DNA of 64,000 nucleotides from Pantoea sp. Mb-10 (GTDB lineage: Bacteria; Pseudomonadota; Gammaproteobacteria; Enterobacterales; Enterobacteriaceae), in contig NZ_JAJSDX010000001.1 of the NCBI RefSeq assembly GCF_021272205.1, positions 619,998-683,997 of the forward strand. The letters run 5' to 3'. Positions within the stretch are counted from its first letter, which is position 1. Each line of letters opens with the position of its first letter. The translations under genes and the position numbers were made by a program. Shown here one piece after another: positions 24,724 through 33,972 of this stretch. The notes under the pieces were generated by a model. The model saw only the letters and a list, made by a program, of their open reading frames with translations. It ran no database searches and had not been told where the DNA came from.

Positions 24724-26790
24724 TTAATTAACAGATTTAATGACGTCGATATTGATACTTTCGGTTATTTCGCCAAAAGAGAGCACTTCAAGGTTGCGAT
24801 ATTTATTCTCAATGAATCTTTTCACAAAGCGCCGAATATCAACCGCGGTAAGAATGACGTAATCTTTTTGCGACATAAGGATATCGCCGAGCGCCACATC
24901 AAATCGGTCCAGAATAAATTCTGCCACTTCAGGCTCCAGATTGAGAAATGTTCCCCCGGATGTTGAACGAATACCTCGCCGCACTGTTTCTTCCAACTCT
25001 TGCGAAATCAGCACTACGCGCAGCGTATTTTGCACGGAAAATTTATGGCTAATATAACGAGAGAGTGCGCCACGCGTGTGCTCAACTAAATTAATCACAT
25101 CCTTTTCTTTGGCGGCCCAAAATGCCAGCGACTCAATAATAAGCTTGGTGTTTCTTACCGATATTTTCTCGTTCACTAATCGCTGGAGAACCTCTGCAAT
25201 ACGTTGGACCGTCGCATTACGCGTTGCCTCTTTCACTAATTCGGGATAATCCTTTTCCAGCTTATCGAGATGGCTTTTCGTTTCTTGCACGCCAAAATAT
25301 TCATTGACGTTTCTCACCAGCGTGGTTGAAAGGCTGTAATACAACTCATCAACCGCGCTGCGCGTTAAATAGCCTAACTCTTCAAGCCGCTCATGGTTGT
25401 CCGGCGAGGTCCACAGAACATTGTCCTGATTACGAATATCCATGCCTAACTGCGTCAGCTCGTCGGAGCCGTTAATCACCCGAATCTGGTCAAAGTAAAT
25501 CGGGTATTTATCTGCCTGAATCTCATTGATCAGCAGCGTCACGTCGTGCGATGCGTAACGGTCTGAAGGTTTAACCAGCAGCGGCGGTAAGTGGATCCCG
25601 TAATCAATAAAGAACTGACTGCGAAAGCGCTCACTGGCGCGTAAACGCTTGAGCTCGGCAGCCACCTGACGATTGACTACCAGCATCAGCGGAATGGTCA
25701 CGGGCGTCACGTCATCCAGATTGTCAATTAAGCCGAGCCGCGTTTCGTTGCTGCCTACCGCCTCTTGATGCGCCGCTGGTGCGGGCTCCAGATCGGATTC
25801 GGGCTGGGCGGCTGCCGATCGCGCCGCCCGACGCGCCTGATAAAGCTTATAGAAACCGAGTCCGCCGGGGATCAGCGCCAGCAGCACGAAAATCACAAAA
25901 GGAAAACCGGGCAACATACCGACCATCAGCGCAATGATCGCGGCAATAAACAGCACAAAATTATTGCTGAGCAGCTGCGACATCATGGTTGCCCCCATGT
26001 TGTTCCCCTCGCCGCTCACGCGCGTGACGATAAAGCCCGCGCTAATCGCAATAAGGAGTGAGGGGATTTGCGCCACCAATCCGTCGCCAATGGTGAGCAT
26101 GGTGTAAACCGACAGTGCGGTAGAAAGATCCATGCCGTGCTGGCTAATACCGACGCTGATACCACCAATAAAGTTGATAAAAATTACGATAATGCCAGCA
26201 ATCGCATCCCCTTTGATAAACTTCATCGCGCCATCAAATGAGCCATAGAGCTGGCTCTCTTTCTCCAATACCGAGCGTCGCTGCGTCGCTTGTTCAGCCG
26301 TAATCGCCTCCGCGCGCAAGTCAGCGTCAATGCTCATCTGTTTTCCCGGCATACCGTCCAAAGAAAAGCGCGCCGCCACCTCCGCCACGCGCTCCGCCCC
26401 TTTGGTGATCACCAGAAATTGCACAATGGTCACAATGGCAAAGATCACAAACCCCACCACCAGGTTGTCGCCAATAACAAACAAGCCGAAGGTCGCGATG
26501 ATGTCACCGGCATCGGCATCATTCAGGATCAGGCGGCTGGTGCTGATAGAGAGCGCAAGACGAAACAAGGTCGTGATTAACAGCACCGCTGGAAATGAGG
26601 AGAAGCTAAGAATTCTGTCAATATAAAAAGAAGACAAAAACACCAGCGCCGAAATAACGATATTTAAGCCAATCAGAAAATCCACTAACATCGTCGGTAG
26701 TGGAATCACCAGCATCGCAATGACGGTCACCATCAAAAGCAAAATAAACAGCTCAGGATGTGACTTTATTTTTCCCAAAAATTGATTCAT
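24724..26790 (-). CDS. invA: Export gate protein InvA (SctV)
   Basis: 688 residues. Eight membrane helices in the first ~330 residues hold the FHIPEP family signature region (AARFSLDGMPGKQMSIDADL) and FPAVLLITTLFRLALSISTS. The C-terminal cytoplasmic domain that forms the nonameric ring is complete (SLLIAISAGFIVTR before it, then the domain from about residue 360). Gene length and order are exactly as in SPI-1. Confidence 0.97.
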   Translation of the reverse strand: MNQFLGKIKSHPELFILLLMVTVIAMLVIPLPTMLVDFLIGLNIVISALVFLSSFYIDRILSFSSFPAVLLITTLFRLALSISTSRLILNDADAGDIIATFGLFVIGDNLVVGFVIFAIVTIVQFLVITKGAERVAEVAARFSLDGMPGKQMSIDADLRAEAITAEQATQRRSVLEKESQLYGSFDGAMKFIKGDAIAGIIVIFINFIGGISVGISQHGMDLSTALSVYTMLTIGDGLVAQIPSLLIAISAGFIVTRVSGEGNNMGATMMSQLLSNNFVLFIAAIIALMVGMLPGFPFVIFVLLALIPGGLGFYKLYQARRAARSAAAQPESDLEPAPAAHQEAVGSNETRLGLIDNLDDVTPVTIPLMLVVNRQVAAELKRLRASERFRSQFFIDYGIHLPPLLVKPSDRYASHDVTLLINEIQADKYPIYFDQIRVINGSDELTQLGMDIRNQDNVLWTSPDNHERLEELGYLTRSAVDELYYSLSTTLVRNVNEYFGVQETKSHLDKLEKDYPELVKEATRNATVQRIAEVLQRLVNEKISVRNTKLIIESLAFWAAKEKDVINLVEHTRGALSRYISHKFSVQNTLRVVLISQELEETVRRGIRSTSGGTFLNLEPEVAEFILDRFDVALGDILMSQKDYVILTAVDIRRFVKRFIENKYRNLEVLSFGEITESINIDVIKSVN

Positions 26791-26799
26791 GAGGCTTCG

Positions 26800-27951
26800 T
26801 TACCTACCTGATGTTGTATTTTTTAATACAACGACATCCTGTTGCAGATTAAGGAAAATCTCGAGCAACGCGTCTCTATCCTGCTGATTACAGAAAATCG
26901 CTAATGGCATTTTTTTTAATTCCGTTAATAACCACTGTACTAGTTGCGAGATTTCGGCTGCGGAAGCAACATGTAAAAAATCGCCAGCCACCTCTTGCAA
27001 CCCATCATAAAAGGCTTGTGGATTATCGAGTGTGCGCATTAAAAACATAAGCCACGCTTCTTCTGGTTTATTTAAAAGCGCAATAAAACTCTCACCACGG
27101 ATTAAACGCACAAAATTCACATCGCAGGTGCGGATGACTTTTATCTGGCTTAATCGCCCGTATAAATCTCCAAACTCAACGAGGTTGCAACTGGGTTGAT
27201 AGGCGTCAATGTCGGTGAGTAAGGCAGACTCCATAAAATCAATCACCACATGGCGACGATCTACGCCATAGCTCGACAACCAGCGCTTATAGAGTGTCAA
27301 CGCATGCTCATCACTTTGAATAAAATCGCGATAGGCATGCCGCACTGACGCCGGGGTCATGCGCAGCTTACGCCCAAAAATTCGCGCTTTTAGCGCCACG
27401 TTCAACCCTGCGCGCGTGGGTTTCGCCTCGCACGCGTCTTCCGCCTGCGCCAATGCTTCGCTGACATCCTCCACCGCCTGAGGCTCGGCCCGACACCGCT
27501 TCAACAACACGCGCAGCGCGGCGATTAAACAGCTGCTGTCGGCGAATCGCCGTTGCGCCTGCTGCAACAGGAAGGCGGGCCGACCGCGCGCCTCGCCGCG
27601 CAGGATCCGCATCAACGCCTCCAGCTTTTCATCGGCGTCCTCGTCAAGAATGACGTCGGTACCGCTGTCGGTCAGCAGCGCCGTGCGCCGTTCCATATCG
27701 CGCCGATTGCGTATCTGCGTCACCAGCGCGCTGAGTTCATCCACGGTATCCAACAGGTTGCGGGCCAGAACGCCGCCCTCCTCTTCGACCTGCTGTCCAG
27801 CCTCAGTTGCCTTCTCCGCCGAGCGCGTCGCGCTGGCCTCCAGTGAGGTCTCTGCGCCGCGTTGTCGCGCCTGGCGCGCTTCACGCTGATGCTGACCGAG
27901 GGGCGACGCTAAAGGGCGCGGCGTTACGGCATGCGGGCGTTCGATTGCCAT
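26800..27951 (-). CDS. invE: Gatekeeper InvE (MxiC/YopN-TyeA family, SctW)
   Basis: 383 residues. A helical gatekeeper with a disordered, Arg/Ala/Glu-rich first ~60 residues and conserved segments LARNLLDTVDELSALVTQIR and FIQSDEHALTLYKRWLSSYG. The TyeA-like C-terminal part reads LMFLMRTLDNPQAFYDGLQE. It controls the order of secretion of translocators and effectors. It overlaps the invG end by 28 bases. Confidence 0.92.
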   Translation of the reverse strand: MAIERPHAVTPRPLASPLGQHQREARQARQRGAETSLEASATRSAEKATEAGQQVEEEGGVLARNLLDTVDELSALVTQIRNRRDMERRTALLTDSGTDVILDEDADEKLEALMRILRGEARGRPAFLLQQAQRRFADSSCLIAALRVLLKRCRAEPQAVEDVSEALAQAEDACEAKPTRAGLNVALKARIFGRKLRMTPASVRHAYRDFIQSDEHALTLYKRWLSSYGVDRRHVVIDFMESALLTDIDAYQPSCNLVEFGDLYGRLSQIKVIRTCDVNFVRLIRGESFIALLNKPEEAWLMFLMRTLDNPQAFYDGLQEVAGDFLHVASAAEISQLVQWLLTELKKMPLAIFCNQQDRDALLEIFLNLQQDVVVLKNTTSGR

Positions 27952-29624
27952 GCTTTTCCTGCCAGCAGATTATCCATCCAGTCGAACATGTCACCGTTAA
28001 GTGACTTACCGCGCAGCGCCTGCATCATGCCAACGTTTTCCGGAAGGAACTGCGTTACGATCTCTTTCGGCTGTATCAGAAAAACACGCACCAGCGACGC
28101 TTGCTTTTGGGATTGATAGCGAAACAGTCCGCCGATCAACGGTAAGCTGCGCATGCCGGGAATCCCGCTCAGCGCCTCGCTGTTCTCCTGTCGCGTGTAA
28201 CCGCCAATCAGCAAACTTTTGCCTTTAGGAACGCGCGCAATCGTGCTGATGCTGGTACGGCCCACCTCGGGCAGCAGTTCGGAATCCTGCCCTGCGATTT
28301 GATTACCGTCTTCCACGCTGAGCAATAACTCGATCTCTTGCTCAGCGCTGAAGCGAGGCAGCACGCTAATGGCCGTGCCATAGGTCACATGCTCCAGACT
28401 GCTGGTGCGTTCGCCCACCAATTTGGTATAGAAGGTGCGATTGTTGTCGAACACGGCTGGGATATTTTCCTGCGTCAGGATCATGGGGCGCGACACAATA
28501 TTGGCCTTTTGATCCTTTGCCAGCGCCGTTACCGCCGCCATAAAGCTTGCGCCGTCCACGGTGCTTGAGCCGCCGTTAAACGCTACTCCTAGCTGCGGCC
28601 CCACGTTCAGCGAGCCGCTCCATGAAACGCCCAGCTGATCAAGCTGCTCTTTTTGCAAGTCGACAATCCAGACCGACATCTCAACGTGCCGTCTTGGCAA
28701 ATCCAGTAAGGCGATCAACTGCTGGAGGCTGCGGACCTGTTCGGCACTGCCGCGTACCAGCAGGCTGTTATTGTCCTGATTCGCCACCACCACCACCGGC
28801 TCCTGCGCATGTCGACCACGGGGGCTGAACGGCGTAAGTAACGCAGGTGGAATAGTCGCCGCCTCGGGAAACAAGGCGCGCGCGCTGTCAATACGCTGCT
28901 GCGGCGTGGGCGACGCGGCAGACGGTTCCTGTGACACAACCCGATCGGCGGTGACGTCTGCTTTGCCAATCAGTTTTTCAATCACGGTTGCCATGCCAGG
29001 GATCACGATTTGTTCATCGCGATAACGATAAGTACGATCAGTAACAAAAGTATTTTTAAGCGGAATAACATGCAGTGATATGCCGCTATGTGTGGCCTGC
29101 CCTTTGCTATCAAGCACAGCAGCCACATCTTTTACCAGGCTGACATACACCGGCGGCCCGGAGACATAGAACGTGTTGCTGACGTTATCGGTACGTATGG
29201 GATAGCGCTCGTCGTACAAGCCGGACGACATAAGGAAGTGGCGCACGGTGACAGGAGCAACCGTTTTCAAGGAAACGAGCGCGCTCTTTATCTCAGAGGC
29301 ATCATAAATAAACAGGTTTTGTCCGTCGTCGTACCCTATTAGCCCCATGCGCTGACTCACACGCTCAACCAATGCGATGGGATCGGCTAAATCGAAATGA
29401 CCGCTAATGCGTTTTTTTAACGCAGCATTGCTGACAACGACAGGCCGTTTTAATTTGGCTGACACCGCATCGAAAAACGTGCGCATGGTGTCTTTTTCAG
29501 CCACATAGCGGTCAGAGCTTTCACCCACTTGCTTAGCATGTGCTTCAATCTCCTCAGCAATGGAACATGAAGAAACAAAGATAAAAAGAATAAAAATCGC
29601 AGATTGCCATGAACAAATTTTCAT
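27924..29624 (-). CDS. invG: Outer-membrane secretin InvG (SctC)
   Basis: 566 residues (Salmonella InvG 562). Signal peptide MKICSWQSAIFILFIFVSSC, N0 and N1 periplasmic domains (~40-180), a variable linker, and the secretin domain (~300-520) with KANIVSRPMILTQENIPAVF, PEVGRTSISTIARVPKGKSL and IPGMRSLPLIGGLFRYQSQK. The signal peptide ends in VSSC, which fits a lipobox, unusual for this protein. The last bases of invF overlap its start (ATGA). Confidence 0.95.
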   Translation of the reverse strand: MKICSWQSAIFILFIFVSSCSIAEEIEAHAKQVGESSDRYVAEKDTMRTFFDAVSAKLKRPVVVSNAALKKRISGHFDLADPIALVERVSQRMGLIGYDDGQNLFIYDASEIKSALVSLKTVAPVTVRHFLMSSGLYDERYPIRTDNVSNTFYVSGPPVYVSLVKDVAAVLDSKGQATHSGISLHVIPLKNTFVTDRTYRYRDEQIVIPGMATVIEKLIGKADVTADRVVSQEPSAASPTPQQRIDSARALFPEAATIPPALLTPFSPRGRHAQEPVVVVANQDNNSLLVRGSAEQVRSLQQLIALLDLPRRHVEMSVWIVDLQKEQLDQLGVSWSGSLNVGPQLGVAFNGGSSTVDGASFMAAVTALAKDQKANIVSRPMILTQENIPAVFDNNRTFYTKLVGERTSSLEHVTYGTAISVLPRFSAEQEIELLLSVEDGNQIAGQDSELLPEVGRTSISTIARVPKGKSLLIGGYTRQENSEALSGIPGMRSLPLIGGLFRYQSQKQASLVRVFLIQPKEIVTQFLPENVGMMQALRGKSLNGDMFDWMDNLLAGKAWQSNARMP

Positions 29625-30382
29625 TTTTCGCTATCACACAAAGATTTATTTTTTAATTCTCGGGGTGAATAACCCAGAGCTGTTTTGACATCATTTGAAA
29701 AATGCGAGAGAGAGGCATAACCATGCTTGAACGCAACATCGGTGATCGTTTCTTCGTGTTCCAGCAGATCAAGCAGCGCGCGTGAAAGTCGCCAGTGGCA
29801 TAACTCTTCTTTGACGGTATTACCCAGTGCGCTGCGCGACAGGCGCCGAAAATGTGAAACAGAAACACCATATTTCTCGCCCAATGCTTTCAGGGAAAGG
29901 TTATCTCTTTCATGTTCTAATAAATAACGAATTAGCCAGTAATGTTCTGAAGATCGCAGTAACGCTAAATACGGTGAAGCGTGCGCCACATCCAGTATAT
30001 TGATCGTAATTAGCCAACGTTCAAAATGCTTTTGATTGCCTCCTTTTTTTATATTCAACGCTGAAAAAAAATGTGCACCCGTTTTCTGATGAACCACATT
30101 GCGCTGCAGCGCTGTATCGATAAAGGCCTGAAGTTTTATCAGCGCTTGAATATTCGCAGGAAACACACTTAACGTGCCCTGTTCAATCATCAGCGTTCTT
30201 TCCCTTATCATCAGCACGCCACGTTGATGAGGCTTTAGCACCACTCTATTTTTTACCTTGTCTGCGATCAAACTGAATCGGCAACCTTGTGCAGCATCAG
30301 GATGGACTGCGACAATGTTTTCGGCAGAAAAGCGATGACAATCTCCTTTCGCAAGAATATATTTCATTTCATGCTGATTCAT
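29621..30382 (-). CDS. invF: AraC-family transcription activator InvF
   Basis: 253 residues from ATG 30382, preceded by cgaggtaatc (AGG ribosome site). A start 18 codons earlier would overlap iagB. The C-terminal ~100 residues form the AraC double helix-turn-helix (LSLKALGEKYGVSVSHFRRL, then ITDVAFKHGYASLSHFSND and LGYSPRELK). In Salmonella InvF with SicA activates the sicA-sip genes. First inv gene here, 22 bases after iagB and overlapping invG by 4 bases. Confidence 0.93.
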   Translation of the reverse strand: MNQHEMKYILAKGDCHRFSAENIVAVHPDAAQGCRFSLIADKVKNRVVLKPHQRGVLMIRERTLMIEQGTLSVFPANIQALIKLQAFIDTALQRNVVHQKTGAHFFSALNIKKGGNQKHFERWLITINILDVAHASPYLALLRSSEHYWLIRYLLEHERDNLSLKALGEKYGVSVSHFRRLSRSALGNTVKEELCHWRLSRALLDLLEHEETITDVAFKHGYASLSHFSNDVKTALGYSPRELKNKSLCDSEK

Positions 30383-30404
30383 GATTACCTCGTTTTCAAT
30401 GCAT

Positions 30405-30860
30405 TTACCATGGCGACCTGGCATTTCGTTGCACATAAATCGCAGCTATTTTTTGGGCATACTCGTAGCGCCGCGCACGCCTGGCAGGTGAGGTACCCGC
30501 GTTATAGGCACCTACCGCTTCCCAGCCAAATCCAAAACGAAAAACCATTTTTTTCAAAATCGAGGCGCCGACCAAAACGGAAATACACGGGTTATCAATA
30601 AGCATGGCTTCGCTGATACCTTTATTCCTTAATGCCGGCAGATGTATGCTATTTATTTGCATCAGACCAATATCATAAGTGCCATTACCATTGATATTTT
30701 TTGCAGTAGGTCGCATTGAGGACTCGGCTATCGCGATAGCCGAGAGCAATTCAGCTTCAATACCATACGTATATTCTGCTAACGTCCAGCAGGTCGCTTT
30801 CGCATCGTGGATAAAAGGTAATAATCCCAGTATTAACAGTAAAGCCCGACGCCTTGTCAT
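30405..30860 (-). CDS. iagB: Lytic transglycosylase IagB (SctX-type peptidoglycan hydrolase)
   Basis: 151 residues with a signal peptide (cleavage near AKA-TC). It has the goose-lysozyme/SLT pattern: catalytic Glu in AIAESSMRP, GLMQINSIHLP, then VGAYNAGTSP. It opens the peptidoglycan for assembly of the injectisome. In Salmonella it follows hilA; here it is placed directly ahead of invF with only 22 bases between them, so it probably starts the inv/spa transcript. Confidence 0.93.
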   Translation of the reverse strand: MTRRRALLLILGLLPFIHDAKATCWTLAEYTYGIEAELLSAIAIAESSMRPTAKNINGNGTYDIGLMQINSIHLPALRNKGISEAMLIDNPCISVLVGASILKKMVFRFGFGWEAVGAYNAGTSPARRARRYEYAQKIAAIYVQRNARSPW

Positions 30861-30944
30861 TCTTCTTATCCTAACGATATTTTATTCACTTCATTCTGAA
30901 AAACATGATGAAAAAATTATCACTTCTATTTTTTACTATCACGC

Positions 30945-31406
30945 TTAGCTAAAGCGAATGTTCAACACGGAACTGCATTCGAAAACAGGAGGCGTAAAAC
31001 CTGCCGAATGAGGCTTATTAGCAGACCGCGCTGGTTTGCTTAAATTGCTCAAAACAGGGGTATTCAATACCACACCGTAATGAGGAAGGGTTTTGATAAG
31101 CGCAGCCGGGATGTTATGCCTCACTAACAATGTTCGAAACTGGTGTATCAGCTGATGATAATTATTATCCAGAACGTATTTATGGTTTTCGCACCAGATG
31201 ATTTGAATGATTTTACGTTTACAGGTTATGTTATTCATCAGACACAGCATTAACCTTTTCTTTCTTTTAGAAAGGAGAATATGCACGTTAATAGAATCAA
31301 AACTAACGATATTCTTAGCACAATCAAGCGAAACTACACCCTTTATCCCAACAATGTCTTTTCTTGCGATGACAATCTCGTCAGGAGTGTTATTAACATC
31401 AACCAC
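30945..31406 (-). CDS. Small winged-helix protein related to HilA/ToxR DNA-binding domains
   Basis: 153 residues. I do not recognise an orthologue. Residues ~30-115 have the outline of an OmpR-type winged helix: INVHILLSKRKKRLMLCLMN, then the recognition-helix-like NYHQLIHQFRTLLVRHNIP and the closing wing LIKTLPHYGVVLN, comparable with IETIYGKGYRF in the HilA-like neighbour. There is no TPR region and no membrane helix; the tail is Pro/Ser-rich. It sits between the hilA-like gene and iagB on the same strand. A regulator, or an inactive competitor of HilA, is plausible. Confidence 0.55.
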   Translation of the reverse strand: MVDVNNTPDEIVIARKDIVGIKGVVSLDCAKNIVSFDSINVHILLSKRKKRLMLCLMNNITCKRKIIQIIWCENHKYVLDNNYHQLIHQFRTLLVRHNIPAALIKTLPHYGVVLNTPVLSNLSKPARSANKPHSAGFTPPVFECSSVLNIRFS

Positions 31407-31525
31407 TTTATCCTCCGGTATATTTAACGCTAGCTAATAAATCAGATAAAAAACCATATACAAGCAGGATGCGTGTCAAATGCACGCAGTCAATTAGCTC
31501 TTTTTAAAAAACAGGAAAAAGCATC

Positions 31526-33070
31526 TCAATATTTTTCGAAGGTGCGCGTGAGTGCTTTATGATTGGCCTGAATTTCTTGCTTAACCTCTTTTCCCTCGCC
31601 TTCTGATACCTGAATCACGCGCTGAAATGGTCGCGCATGTGCACGGCACCGATTGAGCCACACATAAATGGTATCGACCAACTCACAGTGATAACGATGC
31701 TGCCTAATTGCGGATAAGGCCTGTTCACACTCGTGATATTTTTCTCGTTTGTGGAATAAGATCACCAGTAGCGCATCCAGGATAATATCGCAGGAGGATT
31801 CACGGTATTTAAGTGAGATGGCATAATCCAACGCTGCGTCATGCTCTTCTAATAAAAACCTAACGATAACTAACAGAATGTGCGCGGAAAAATAGTCCGG
31901 CTTCAGTGCAATTGCCATATCTAAGTGGCTTTTCGCCCTATGGATTTCACCTTCCACAACTAAATGACAAGCATAAAAGTAATAAATTTTAGCTGTCCCC
32001 GGTGAGAGAATTAACGCAATTTGCAACTCAGAAGCGCGACTGTCTGCCATTTCAGGACAAAATACCGTGCGCAAGAGCACCGCCTGTTCACTGCCGGGAT
32101 CGGTAATAATGATTTTTTCAATTATTTTTAGAATGATCTCAGTGGCCTTAACCTGTTCTATCACGTTTAACGCAGACAAGGCTAAATAGCACCCGACTAA
32201 ATCATAAAGCGTAGGCGCATCAAATCGGTCGTCACATATCGATGTGTGCGTGCGATGCGCGTCGTGATTAATATTAAAGAGTGGCGGCGGTACTGAAGCA
32301 GACCGGAGCATTAACTCATTGCCCGCCACGCTTTTGATTGTTTGCGCAAACTGTTTATTTTTTTCTTGTCTGACGACATCAAGCATTTGATCGAGCAAAT
32401 GACGCAGAGCAAGGGCATTCTTTACAGGATCGCGGCTGATTATAAAATGTTGCTTTGCTGCGGTTTGCAACGTATTGCTATACACGAGCTCCACGCAAAG
32501 CAGCATTTTTTCCTCAAAGCATTGGCGTTTACCCGAAAGAAAGTAATGTGCCCCCGCCTCGCGCAAAAAGGCATACCCGTGATCATCCTCACTCAGCATG
32601 GAAGTTAAATTGCTCGACATCATGACGAACCCTTTTTGCGCTAACATCGTGCTGAGATCGGGAATGGCATTAAGAGTGGAAAGTAACGTTTCCTCTTCGC
32701 CCTTGAAAGGATAAAGGGCGATAACATTACCATCCAATCCGTCCCCGTCATCGCTGTTACCTGGAGAGTGCACAATTGGGCAAATAAAGCGATAACCTTT
32801 CCCGTATATTGTTTCAATATAACGGAGCTTCGATGATTCCTTTAGTATTTTTCGCAAATTATAAATGCAACGGGTGAGCGACTCATCAGTGACATTATCT
32901 GAATGCCACACACGCCGAATAATGTCATGTTTAGTCACCAATTTACCTGCGTGCTGTAACAATAAATTCAGCACAGCAAGTTCCTTAGGTGGAACACTGA
33001 GTAAACGTTTGTCCCGATAAAGCATATGTTCATTACAGAGCAGATAGGGGCCGAAGCGATAATCTTTCAT
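31526..33070 (-). CDS. hilA: HilA-like transcription activator of the secretion island
   Basis: 514 residues (Salmonella HilA 553). The N-terminal OmpR-type winged helix (~1-105) matches HilA closely: PPKELAVLNLLLQHAGKLV, then NVTDESLTRCIYNLRKIL and YIETIYGKGYRFICP. The rest is a helical TPR-like region (~260-480; segments such as AKIYYFYACHLVVEGEIHRA and AKSHLDMAIALKPDYFSA). HilA activates prg/org and inv/spa promoters. It lies between these two gene blocks, about 180 bases after the lipoprotein gene. Confidence 0.88.
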   Translation of the reverse strand: MKDYRFGPYLLCNEHMLYRDKRLLSVPPKELAVLNLLLQHAGKLVTKHDIIRRVWHSDNVTDESLTRCIYNLRKILKESSKLRYIETIYGKGYRFICPIVHSPGNSDDGDGLDGNVIALYPFKGEEETLLSTLNAIPDLSTMLAQKGFVMMSSNLTSMLSEDDHGYAFLREAGAHYFLSGKRQCFEEKMLLCVELVYSNTLQTAAKQHFIISRDPVKNALALRHLLDQMLDVVRQEKNKQFAQTIKSVAGNELMLRSASVPPPLFNINHDAHRTHTSICDDRFDAPTLYDLVGCYLALSALNVIEQVKATEIILKIIEKIIITDPGSEQAVLLRTVFCPEMADSRASELQIALILSPGTAKIYYFYACHLVVEGEIHRAKSHLDMAIALKPDYFSAHILLVIVRFLLEEHDAALDYAISLKYRESSCDIILDALLVILFHKREKYHECEQALSAIRQHRYHCELVDTIYVWLNRCRAHARPFQRVIQVSEGEGKEVKQEIQANHKALTRTFEKY

Positions 33071-33249
33071 GTTAATAACTCATTGCTGGTAATTGTTAAC
33101 CATTTATTATCTAAATCAGTCGAATTTAACCACCCTACTTGTCAATTAAAAAGTCATTTCATGTAAAAAATTCGTTGACAAGATTTTTTTACATACAAAA
33201 ACATTTATTAATAGCGCAGTAACGCTGCTTAAAAAGCACGAGACAGTAA

Positions 33250-33780
33250 TTAAGCTTTCTTAACCACATCGTTGTCATCGTCGCTAACTTTCCCACTGCA
33301 GTGTAAATAGCCTTCGCGTGCATTCTGCCAAGCGATATCATCAAATCGCTGTGTAAGACGCTTCATTCCGCCCACCTCATCAATATATGAGCAAACTTGT
33401 TCCAATTTTTCTTTTTCATTAAGTTTAGAAGAAAAGAATTGCCATGCTTGCTCCACCTCAATAGCCGTCAGCGAAGTCAAGGCGTGTTTTATTAGATCAT
33501 GATGACGCTTGTGATTTATCTCGTTTGGCCTTACCTGATTCTCGTACCAGGTTCCGGTGCCGGCTAACGCAAAATGCAGCGTTGCGAGCTCCATGTTTTG
33601 ATCGCGAACGCAGGCACGCATAGCTTGATAGTGGCGTTCGGGCGTCATTGCAGCATGAAGTTGCGGCGTACCTGATTCACACATAGCGTCGGAAAAGGCA
33701 GTGGACGCATCCTGCCGTGCGGCACACCCCGTCCCCATTAAGATTACTGTACATATTGCCGTTCTTAATAAAAGGTTCAT
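33250..33780 (-). CDS. Putative outer-membrane lipoprotein of the prg/org operon (candidate secretin pilotin)
   Basis: 176 residues. The N-terminus MNLLLRTAICTVILMGTGC is a lipoprotein signal (lipobox GTGC, with Gly at -3 instead of the usual Leu) followed by AA, which predicts outer-membrane sorting. The mature protein is helical and rich in charged residues. It begins right after the stop of the preceding 63-codon gene (TAAATG, gaggag ribosome site), so it belongs to the prgHIJK-orgAB operon. No InvH homologue is otherwise visible in the window, and an injectisome secretin usually needs a pilotin lipoprotein, so that role is inferred. I see no convincing sequence identity with InvH or MxiM. 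Confidence 0.6.
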   Translation of the reverse strand: MNLLLRTAICTVILMGTGCAARQDASTAFSDAMCESGTPQLHAAMTPERHYQAMRACVRDQNMELATLHFALAGTGTWYENQVRPNEINHKRHHDLIKHALTSLTAIEVEQAWQFFSSKLNEKEKLEQVCSYIDEVGGMKRLTQRFDDIAWQNAREGYLHCSGKVSDDDNDVVKKA

Positions 33781-33972
33781 TTACCACTCCTCAGTTTCGG
33801 GCGGAATTGTTGTCTGTTGGACAAATACTCTCCAACTGTGCTCCCATAACACTTTTTCAATTAGCGCCTTATTCTCATCGTCAGTGAGCGCATCCGCAGG
33901 GGGCCGTGGCGTGTCTACGTTAATATCGTCATGACTGCGATACGGATACGGAATAATATTATTAATGTTCAT
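33781..33972 (-). CDS. Small hypothetical protein in the prg/org operon
   Basis: 63 residues, acidic, no membrane segment, not recognised. Its ATG overlaps the orgB stop by 4 bases (ATGA) and its stop abuts the start of the lipoprotein gene, which strongly supports real translation. The position after orgB corresponds to orgC in Salmonella, but OrgC is longer and I see no similarity. Confidence 0.6.
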   Translation of the reverse strand: MNINNIIPYPYRSHDDINVDTPRPPADALTDDENKALIEKVLWEHSWRVFVQQTTIPPETEEW

